Positions 14,201-26,200 of a stretch of DNA of 64,000 nt are shown piece after piece. Below the pieces are notes generated by a model. The model worked only from the letters and a program-made list of their open reading frames with translations. It was not told the DNA's origin and did not search any database. The stretch is from Beroe forskalii (lineage: Eukaryota > Ctenophora > Nuda > Beroida > Beroidae), in the NCBI GenBank assembly GCA_011033025.1, contig WFMF01000116.1, forward strand, positions 395,041 through 459,040, read 5' to 3'. The stretch's first letter is position 1; each line of letters starts with the position of its first letter. The translations under genes were made by a program, and so were the position numbers.

Positions 14201-17200
14201 TTTTGCTATTGAGGGAGTACACCGCGAAGCTTCAGAACGGAATTCTCCTGATGGTAAAGGTGAGAATGTCTACTCTTCCTTCACTCTGGATATGTTGAAA
14301 AGAGTTCGAATATGGCGAGCTGAAAACTGGACTGCACCTTGCAGAAACGTGGCTGTAAAAAATGGTGCCGTTGAAAACCTCTATGACTTGCCCTTCTTCT
14401 TGGCAGGCAGCCAGATAAGAATCAGATGCAACTACCGGTACGGAGTGGCATCCCTAAACTACTCGACTCTTCAGATTGTAACATGCTCCGAGAATATGGT
14501 GATTCAACCGTGTCAATGGATGGGTTCCATAATTGATTTGACTAGTCCCGTGATGCTTTCTCAGGCAACCAGCCAACTACCTAACAATGGAATCTGGAAA
14601 CAAAACAAACCGAAAGGCACCGTTGTGATGTTTATGCTTTTATCGTTTTTCCGTTGTGTCCTTCAGTAGATAGGCACCATTACTTCGCAATGGCTGGTTT
14701 TGTTTTCAGGTAACATCGTAACGAATGGGAACGGTTCAAACCCATCGCAAAATGCCCTTCCCAGTGGTCAACCAGTGGCATTGAAACAATTAGACATCTA
14801 ACTCTACGACTTCTTTCTTTATTGTCATGTGTGCTGGATTTTAATGACAATTGAGCATTGAGCAAAACCACTGACCATCCTTTTTCTCTATTTTGCATCG
14901 AGGGCATGCGTCCATATCATATGAAGTTAATGATATGATGTTCATACTTTATTTGTTCTCTAGATGGCATTCTTGAAACTAATGTTGTATTATTGCCTAC
15001 TAGGGATTTGAAAGATAGGTTGAGATCCCGCCATGCTCGGGGTATGCGGGGGTTTACGTTCGGTTTACGTGGCACTCGAGGATGGGTGCGTCGGGTGCTC
15101 TCAATTCTATTCTCTATGCAATAATTTTCCCCAGTAACTGACGTCATAATCGTTAAACTTAATCGTTATTCACATCACTCGGAGTTCGTTAGAACGTAAT
15201 TGAATAGGATTGAAAGCTCAAAAGTAAATCAGAAATAGTAAACTTTTCACTTTTTCAATCAATGATGATTAAACGATGGAAAATATACTGTGTAAACAGA
15301 ACGTAATACACATACTAATAACACGTTAGTATGAGTTGTACTCATGTAACGGATACTTCGGACACATTTGCATAAAAACACTGTCCAAGGATGGTGATAA
15401 TGCTAAACACAGGTACCATTATTGCACTCCACATGGATAGTGTTGTAGCGTATCAGATTTTACTGTTTGTTATCGTAAATCATAACACCGACAAACGCAC
15501 CAAATGCTGTCTATTTTCCCATAAATTCGTGGGAAATTTTTTTGCGTCCATGCAACATGTTTGATAAAGTCTAGAATTTAAAATACACTCAACACAGAAA
15601 TACTGAAGATGTTTTCTAAGAAATTGTTTCGATGTGAATTGTCGTTTAGACATAACGATGTCCTCACTGTCACAGACACTACATTCCTCTCAATTACAGC
15701 TGAATAGTGAATGTAGGAACTTGGTTTATGGTTTAGAGGGTGTGGTCACATGATATTTCAAAACGATTTCTTTGCTTTACTCTTCCTTTAACCTGACTGT
15801 GTTCCTATCAGATCGTCAGGACGAGAGTGTTCTATCTGTGGATCTATCAACGGCACCCTTCTCTCCTACATCCGCTCCCCCTACTCAGGTACTGCTTAGA
15901 TTAACCACCCACTCTTAGATTAACCACCCACTCTTAGATTAGCCACCCACTCTTAGATTAACCACCCACTCTTAGATTAACCACCCACTCTTAGATTAGC
16001 CACCCACTCTTAGATTAGCCACCCACTCTTAGATTAACCACCCACTCTTAGATTAACCTCCCGCTCTTAGATTAACCACCCACTCTTAGATTAACCACCC
16101 ACTCTTAGATAAGCCACCCATTTTCAGATTAGCTACCCACTCTTAGATTAACCACCCACTCTTAGATCAATCACTTACTCTCAAATTAATCACCCACTCT
16201 TAGATTAATCACCCACTCTTAGATTAACCACCCACTCTTAGATTAGCCACCCACTCTTAGATTAATCACCCACTCTTAGATTAGCCTCCCTCACTTTGAT
16301 TAACCACCCACTCTTAGATTAACCACCCACTCTAAGATTAGCCACCCACTCTTAGATAAACCTCCCACTCTTAGATTAATCACCCACTCTTAGATTAACC
16401 ACCCACTCTTAGATTAGCCACCCACTCTTAGATTAATCACCCACTCTTAGATTAGCCTCCCTCACTTTGATTAACCACCCACTCTTAGATTAATCACCCA
16501 CTCTTAGATTAGCCACCCACTCTTAGATTAGCCTCCCTCACTTAGATTAACCACCCACTCTTAGATTAACTTCCCACTCTTTTATTAACCTCCCACTCTC
16601 GCAATATCCTTTTTTTTATTTAGTCCTGTCCCCCCATTCAGGGACTGCCTAACAGCTTAAATTTACCCAGTAATCTTTCACTTAGTCTGATTTTAACAAG
16701 AATTGCGCCTGCAGCGGGCTTGATTCTTCAATTCTTGTTTGTGGGATGTACCCGTATGCAGGCGCTTAATTTCCCTCCCCGGCGGTGCTTGATGGAACCT
16801 TAGCATCATACTACAACAGGCAGGAGTATAAATATTGCGCCAATGCTGCGCGCGACCACCGAGAACATGCATCGGCACGTGCCATTTCTTCTGAAATTCT
16901 TGCGCGCGCGTTCTTACGTACCAAGTTGTTGTAATCAGTTCGTTGTTTCGCGCCATTTCGTTGAATTCGTTTACGTTTCGCATCAGATTGTGTAACCGTT
17001 TGTTCACGCGCTGTATTTTCTTGACTGTTGATGTCACTTTTCATCTGATCTTCAAAATTCAATTTTCATGCTTTCTGTTTCAATGCTGTCTCTCGTTCCG
17101 AAAAGAATCATTCGTCTTTTACAAATCACATCGACCCACAGTATTTTTGAACTTAGTCGAATTCAGTATACAGTCGAATAGTGATACAGATTGGTACTAA

Positions 17201-20200
17201 AACTAATTGAGAACCGAAGCTTATCATCTTATCCCTCAATCCATAGCCCAACTCACTCCTAAGATTTTAAGTCTCGAATTCTTCAACAGCCCTTCAATTT
17301 AGAATTTATCATAATTTTAGAGAATTTCAGCATTTTCCACGGATGGACCAAGTCAGACTTTAGTTTTGACAACCGACAGCCAATGATTATGAAATTCGTG
17401 ATTTTGAAGATTTGTGATGAGGGGACGGACGGAAGGACGGACGGACGGACGGAGGGAGGGACATTTTCGCGACTGATATTATAAAGGAGCAATCCGGGCA
17501 CTTTCCAGAAATTACAGTAGTTGTATTGCAAATCTGGACCTGCTATGCACATATCCTATTTCTCACCTTCCCAAACCACGATCTCTGCCAACCCTCTCAT
17601 TTGCCTTTTTTATTCACAAAAAGGCCAATGGGGAGGGAAAAAATAGTACTGTTTCCCCCTCAGGTGCCGTTTAAATTATAGAAAAGTCTGCCTTAATAGT
17701 TCATCTACTTAAAAGTTTTAATATTCTTAAAACTTTTCTACTCTTGAATTTGAATATACTTTCAAAGTCGAAATCAATGATAATTAAGAATAATCAATGA
17801 TTTGTATTGTATTGTATTGTAGGTTCCCCAAACTCGGAAGTAAGGGGGACAGTACCCTTAAGGGCACTGCCAGCACTGGGGCCACGGGACACCACTTATA
17901 GCGACGGCAAGTTGCCACTGGTACCCACTGGGTGCTCTGGCTTTATTGGGAACAGCATTTCAGTGACATTGGCTTGGTGAACTTCACTGAGCAATGGGGG
18001 TCCGGGTGTTAGGCCAGACAAGCCGCCTTTACTGCTGCACACTACAGTTTGAGTCAACTATATCTCTGTCCAAAGCACAGAAAATAGATTTACTCTCTCT
18101 GTCCACATTGCCATGGGTCGGTCAAAAGTCATAAAGGTAAGTGTAGTTTTGAAGGCGTGAGCTGGGTTGCCTTCGGTAACATAAGTGTATTTAAAAGTGG
18201 TACGGATTTCATTTTGAGTGGTGATTATCGAAATGTCAAGGACCCTCCTGCTCTCCTTCCATTATTTTCTTGAATCAGCTGGTGTATCGTCGTCTTTTAT
18301 TATTATTACCTTGTGTAGGTGTGCTTCTACGTTTGTTAGTTTTGTGAGATAGTGTTCTGTTGGGGGAAAGGCTTCTTTTTGTTATTTGTGGCTTTCTTTC
18401 AAAAATATTGGTGTTGTTGAAAAATTTTATCATTTTGTTGATTAGATGACTACTTTGCAGATCGTCAATGCTATTAAATTGGTATTTGTTGAATATTTCT
18501 TTTCTTTTATTGCTGAAAAAAGAGCATTTACACAGTATATGATGCGCTGTTTCTAGGCAGTTCTCTTCCCAGTTGTAGTCAACGTATTTCATTACTTCTG
18601 TACAGTATTCACAGTGTTCATTATAACTCTGTTTTGTTTTTGTCATGTGATAGTTTAGGTTGTTATGATTGGATAATATTTTAATTAAAGTACTTATTTT
18701 CTCATAGTTTAGTGTTAAGATTTTGTTTGTCATTTTATTTGTCCTGTATTTATAAGCTTTAACTAAACCAGATGTAAGTATCTTAGCCTCACAGCTTATA
18801 TCACTATATATAAATCTGTTTTCTATTGATCTATGGTAGTGTTTGTTAATGATATTAATAAATGTTGTGAATGGTGCTTTATTATATAGCGGATTTGATA
18901 CTTGTTTTAGGGAACCTTTCTTAGCAAGGTAGTCAGCTATTTCATTTCCTTCATGACCTTCGTACAGGTATCCAGTTGAGATTGACTGTGTTATTTCCTC
19001 CCAGCTCATTAAGTGAGTTATGGCACATTTTATTAATTCATTTTTTGTATGTTTGTTCATTAGAGACTTAAGTACTGCTTGTGAATCTGAGTAGAATTCG
19101 ATATTTAAATTACTTAAGTTTTTGTTTCGTATGATTTCGCTAGCTTTCCATATGGCAATTGCTTCTGCTTGGTAAATGCTGGTGTGTGTTGGGAGTGGTT
19201 CTGCTACCTCATTTATTTCTTCTTCACTGAATGTTATACCGACTCCTGTGTTGCCTTTTTCATTTTTGACCCATCTGTGAAGATTAGAAGGTTTGATTCA
19301 CATTCTTTCACTTGTATACTGTCCCTGTTTTCAATGTTGATTTTGTATGTTTTGTTTAAGATTGAGAAAGGACTAATTTTGTCTGAAATTGGGTTTGGGT
19401 CAATTTTTATCACATTTTTAAATTTCCAATCAATTATTTATTGTGTTGATTGTATTTTTTCATTTTTATAGTTATTCGTGTTCCAGTGTCTTTCAGTCTT
19501 GAGAGTTAATGCTCTTTTTAAAGCTGTTTCTTCTAATTTTAACTCAATTGGTGCCATATTAACTTATTAAGGAGTAAATTTAGGAGTACTTTGGGAGTGC
19601 TAGTTTTACACCTTGTTATCATATGTTGTGCCATAGTTTGTATAGGAGTTATTTTAGCTATTTGTGATTTTGTTAGGTTCATTGCCCAAACAATAGATCA
19701 AATTTAAGTTATAATGATTCGTAGAGGATTGTACAGATTCAATTTATTCTATGTTTTTTGAGTAGTGAAATTTAAAATTTTGGCAGAGCTTCCGCAGGGC
19801 AAAGAAGCCCTACTTCAAACTGCTGAACAAAATTCCCCAATATCACTTGAATTTAGTGTGACAGATTGGGACCTCACTGGTAGATCTGGAGGATTTCTCA
19901 TCCGGCTGAAAGCACAAAGAACTATTGACTTTAAGAGAGAAGACTAATGGTTGATACAGCGCTAGTCTGTTAGGTTGCACATTGTTCTTATACTCCAAGA
20001 GCATAAGTTGGCAGCCTACTTGTTGCTTCTTGGTCTTAACGCACCATCGCTGTAGTATTAGCAAGCTAATCTACAGACTACGGCCTCGGGAGCAGCAACG
20101 AAGCTCCGTTCCAGGGAATCTCACCGATGTTCTGATTTAACGGTATGGTGCCCGAATCATCAGAACCTGGATAATCAATGATAATTAAGGAAATATGATC

Positions 20201-23200
20201 AAATTGGTTTGTGTCCAATATAGCCGATGAGAAGAAAGTTTCGCAACTATCGAGAATCATTCACCACGAAGTCTAGTATAGCAATATTTCATATGATATA
20301 ACTGACAAGACAGCAACAGTATAATAACATAAACATGACAGTTCTAATCATTAAACAGTCGTATTATCGATAGAATGAAATGAATCGGTTTGCAACAAAT
20401 TTGTTAATCGCTTTCCGTTACCGGTTACATTATTACAAAAGCATATAAATTGCTCATTGACCGAAATTGTGTGCACACGGTATAAGTCAAATGATGGAAC
20501 TCATTTGTTGACGCTTTGTTACAACTTTGCTTATCAAGGCCGGAATTCAAGGTAATTATCACATTATTATAGTTATAATTATCATTCACTGGTAAATATC
20601 AGTGGTTTGTAGACACAACGCCCTTGATGCATCACGCACATTTACAATGGGATCACAGGAAACATGACGTGTCCCTGACAAAATGAACTCTAGGTTCGGT
20701 AAGTTGACAGCTGTCAAGAATGAGCTGTCTCAAGAGACGCCTGGGAGTGAACAAAACACGATCCCATCAGACGGCCCATCCCTTGACTCAGCCCATCCCT
20801 TGAACTTGCAATATAATTATTGCTCCAGATCCCGGTAGAAGGTGGGGCCGCACCAAAGAATGGTATCAGTTGAGGGAGATACTGTGTGAGATACTGTGTA
20901 AAGTCACAAAGATTATATGCTCATCTAGTGACCAAGGAGTTATGTAATGTTATTGTGCTTGGCGAAAGACTTACAAAGATACGGTTTACCAAAAATCATG
21001 ATATGGAATCTTTTTCGCGAAAATACTGATTGGATATTCTTAGGTGAATAAGATAACTTATTGGAGTGCCAATATCACGACATTTTGTTACGAGACCAAT
21101 AGAGTTCATAATTTTCCTATACATAACACGAATCAATCGCTGTCAAAAAAGGTGACATTCATGCAAACGTTCATGCATCGTCATTCACGGGACTTTTTGG
21201 ACTCTCCAGACCTCAGCTGCCCTGGCCTCATGACATTTCATCCAGTGACTCGGATGCAGCTACAATCTACATTACTGACTGGTATAAACAGTAATGCTGA
21301 ATCATGCTGTTATTTGACAAACAACATGTAAGGCTTATAATACAAGTATTTTTGGCCCAACTTTTGCCTTGTACAGATTTACACCTAAATAATATCATAG
21401 AATGATTATTGATTATTGAGTATTTCACGTGCTACCGCCCATAGTCGTTCCAGAACACGTGACCCAGTCACATGATCTAGGATCTGGATGCAAAACATCA
21501 GAACGGATAAAAATTAGTAAACACATATGAGAAACAGTTCATTTAATATCGTCCTTCCAGAACAATCCATTTTGAATTGAAGATTCAGTCTTCAGTCTCT
21601 GTATAATGTCTACACTTTTACACCCTGGTTTGTCATTTGTACTGCTTTTCTGATTCACGGGTTATATGAGAACTAAGCAGTGTACCCCTCTTCAGTCTTC
21701 GCTGATGATGTCCAGTATTGCAATCAGCCCAGCAAAACTCTCCTGACCAGTAGGGAGGATCTGGTCTGTTGACAGGTCAAAGTCCTCCTCACCCTGGTCA
21801 CGGAGCTCAATCCCATAGGAGTCCACCACTCCAAAGGTCTTGTATACCCAATCTATACTCGAGCCACTCACGTCATACCATTTGCCAGGGTACTTCTGCT
21901 GGTGTATTTCCACTATCCGGTGACTGAGGTAGGTCTTCCCCGTGGTCTGCTTGATGGCCTCCACATAGGCTGCCCCTACCCGGTTGTAGTACTCCAGGTG
22001 CTCCGGTTCCTCTCGTGTGTGCCCCCACGGGTACAGGAAGAGCTGAGCGTAGCTGTGGTAGTCTATGTGGACTTTTAACACACTCGACTGTTGGATGAGG
22101 TAGTCCCTGATTATCTGTACACACTCCTGGTCGAATGCCTGCTCGCCAGGGTAGGAGTAATCACACGGATCAGTGCTGGACCCCAGGATGCCGAAGTGCA
22201 CGTCCCAGTTCCTGTTGGTATCAACTCCATAGCACTCCTCGACTATGCATTCTCCTGCGCAGGACTCCAAGTTGAAGCGACAGCCGGACGGTTTCCTGTT
22301 CTTCCTCCAATACCGGTCAATCCGTGTGTACTCATATCCATCCGGGTTGATAATCGGTGCTATAACGAACTGGAAGGTGTCCCGCAAGGCTGCAACTTCG
22401 GCCCTCCGCTCTGGTTCCAAGTCTCCACTCAGAGCATCAGCTATGTACATGACCGTTGCTGGTGATATCCATTCCCTGCTGTGAGTACCGCCATTCAGCC
22501 ATACCATCGGCTTTTCTCTTGATGTTTCGTTCCGTATGTCATTGGTGATACGGATAGCCTTTATCTTGCGTCCTTGGTACGTGGAGCCATCTAACTCAAA
22601 CACCTCCATGAAGCTAGGATACATCTTAGCTAGGAGGTCTAAGTAGGCATAGATCGAATCGAGCGTGTGGTAGGCTTTGTAGCCAAAAAATTCAGGGTCT
22701 TGATTTTTGGTCCCAGACATCTGTATAACATCTGGATATGATTTTGTTGGTGATTCTGAGCCCAAAGGAATAATTCTTAAAATGTTCATTGTGTTTCCAT
22801 ATTCGGCGACGAAGACGTCACCAACTTCCTCCAAATGTTCCGGAGATATGAGGATATCCACTTTGTAGCCGAGAACAAAGTCCTTGTGACCACTTGTTGA
22901 TAGTATCTCTATCCTTCCCTCTTCGCTCAAAGTCTCAAGAAATGCCAAAGCTTCATCGTGGCGCAACACGTAAACCTGAACGACCTAAGAATAATCAGTT
23001 TCAGTTGCATATTTACCACTGAGTAATTAGTCGTGTGGCGCCCTAACAGCCAAATTAAACTTAATAAATGCTAGGTCTCCGAATGTGAGCATGAGGATGA
23101 ATATTGAATTTATTGATTTGAAGATTATCATAAGTCCGACTGAAATTTGACCGAAAATATTATGTCTTCACTTGAATTGAATGACCGTTAGAGCATCACC

Positions 23201-26200
23201 TCCATGTGAAACGCAGTTGTGTATAGGATGAGATTTTTAGTACTTTTGCCGCATGTAGATAAACATGTAGAAAAACATTTCTGCATGTACCAATTATTCT
23301 TGGACTGTGATATTTTTAGCGCAATATCCAACGATCAATTTCAATGATACCTACGTTATATCCTTCGTAATCACTGATGGATTTACAGTTCCTGGCAGGG
23401 CTTGTCCTAACAGGGCTTGTAGTTGCGAAGGGTACGACGGCAATCAAAAACCAAGCAAAGCAAAACATACCAATTCTTGGCATTCGGAGAAATTCCCGAA
23501 TCCGATGGCGAATGATACGAGAAAAAATTAACAACTGGTGTTGCCAGACCGTGTACTGATACCCGACACGATTTATCGCTACATTCTTGTAAAAATGAAA
23601 CGGGGGAGCTCCGGGCATATTTGTGACAGCAGTTTTCATTTTTGCCCAGCAAGGTTAAACCAGAGCATCGTGTCCCTTTTCTGAACATCCGGGTTCAGCG
23701 GAAAGTGGGAAATAATGTCCCTTGATAAGAATGTCGATGAGTAATTCTCGATGTGCAATTGTCAATGAGAAACTGCCGACGAGGGCAAATAGTAGATTAA
23801 GAGGGAACTAGGAGATCTAATCAACTAATTGGCACATCCGTCAACTGAACAACTCAATATTTTACTTGCTGAGATCATCGTCCTTCCTTCACTTTATTTA
23901 TTAAATTTATTAAGTCCTTCCTACTAGCCTTATTAAATGAATTGAAAACTCATTCGAGTTCAAAGCTGCTCCAAAATTCAAAATTTAAATTTTGCGCCCC
24001 CCCATTTATGAGTTGTAATTTATAAAATCTAATAACAGGAAATAGAACCCTGGGGTATGTCGTAATTCGCCAATGCTGCAACGCGGAATAATTAATATTT
24101 TTAATAATTACGGATAAAAATGTCAAAAGTACCAGAAGTTGCCTTTCCAATATCCGGGTCTGGAACCATTAATCCATTATTGACATGGATTGATCTGATA
24201 ACAGCACTTCTGCAGAAGTATAGAATTCTGTACTGTGGTTTGTAGATAAAAATACGCATATGCAGTGTATATTATGTTGCGGAAATAAATGGAATCGCTC
24301 AGCTGCACACAAAACATGTGACTTATGAGCGGAAGTGTTTATAACGCGCCACGTAAGTATAAGCACGAGTAAGGAACAACGTCTACCTTCCCAGATATAA
24401 CCTATAAACACGAGCAAACAGCAACAGAACTTCCCAGACAACAACTGTTAGTTGGTAACAGAGAAATCAAGTATGTCGAGGCTAACTGAGTTGTGCTGAT
24501 TAATTTGGGATTCCAACCAGCAATACATTGATGATATTGACATGAATCATAATTCCCCATTCATCAAATTCGATTGATTGAAATTATGATGACGTACGCC
24601 TGTGACGCATATCGATGATTATGCGCGTATTTATTTAAAACTTCATTATTTGGATATCAAAATGCCATGCTTCGATGTTGGACCGGTTTAATGAAACAAC
24701 AAAGAACAAATCTGCTGATAAAGTTCGCAATGATATAAGACATTTCTCTAGAATTTGAAAATATCAACCTATTATTCAATGGAATATAAGCATTATCACA
24801 ATAAATCGGTAAAAGTGCACACAGTACACACAGCAAGACGGTTTTTTACTGAGAATTGTCATCATGGAATGCCACAAACCGGAGTTATCCGAGGTAAATA
24901 AGAACAACTGTGAGCTGAGTAGCCTGCGGGTGTCAGCAGGTAACTAGACTCCATTCAGTGTGACCGCGGGAGTGTAATTAAAACAATGCGAGCTATGTGG
25001 CTCCTTCAATTATTCTTTGCTGCTAGATATATCTAGCAGCTTGGAGTGGAACCACAATTTACAAAGAGTATACAATAAAGCAATAATAGCATAATTATAA
25101 CATAATGCTGTGCTCAAATGGGCCATTAAAACAAGACACAATATGCCTCTAGCTGAACGGTTGCATTTCCTTGATTATCAAATTCTCGCGGATTTAAGTA
25201 CAAGAATTATCCATGTCTCAGTGAAAATGAATAAACTATGAAAAATACTGCGATTAAGAATTTTATGGGACGAAATTTGGACCCAATTGTAGGGTAAATT
25301 AATTTGTGGTCAATCGATCTGGCCAAATCTGGATCAAAATCACCAGAAAAATTCTGAAGTTATAGGTTTCAATATACCCAACTGAAATTAATTGGTCTTT
25401 TTGTGCTGTTCAAAGAATGCTGCAGGATGTTTATACTGTTCTGCGAGTAGTCACGTGATTAGCCTACTGCTGGTGCGAGTCACGTGGTTAATTAACGAGG
25501 TATGAAGTGTTGTATTTAGGCAATCTTGTATAGGGCGGGATGATGCAAATCTTGTCTAGAGCAACTACAGTAAATCTTGCATCGAACTGACAGTTAACGA
25601 CATCTTTCATTCCAGGGCAGAACAGAGACAGACTCTACGGGTGGAGCACCTAAGAGCAGATCTACTGAGACTACATGTGCCACAGTAGGTGAGACGACCT
25701 GTGTCTCAGTAAGCAAGGATGAGAATGCCTCCCCTGCTGGAAAGGAAAGAGAATCTCCCCTAACTCCAACCAAGGTCCCTATTCCTGAGGAATCTCCCCT
25801 CACTCCATCCAAGGCCCCTATTCCGGAAGAATCTCCCCTCACTCCAGTCAAGGCCCCTATTCCTGAGGAATCTCCCCTCACTCCAGCCAAGGCCCCTATT
25901 CCTGAGGAAAGTCTCATTGAGTCGCCTGTCATGTCGGAGTCAGAGCTGGAGAACTCTCTGGATCGCAAGGAGAAGTATCACAGGAGTATGGTACAGTCAA
26001 TGGCAGGTAATTTTATCTTCTTTGCCATGAACTTTGTTGTTTTGCATGAAAAAAAAGCCAGTCGTTTTTGCAAAATACCTACCTACTATATGGATTATAG
26101 ATTTATGTCGGCGTAACAATCAACAAAACATGTAATGATGATCCTGGCTCGTTAATAATAGTGATGTATTTGTACTGTAAAATCAGTTGCTATTTTAACA

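Noticed and set aside
16693..17062. Minus-strand frames of 114 and 83 codons in dispersed element copy 2
   Set aside because: No recognisable domain, and the equivalent region of copy 1 has no such frame.
21873..22484. Other-frame ORFs within the carboxypeptidase exon
   Set aside because: The main frame carries all M14 catalytic motifs.
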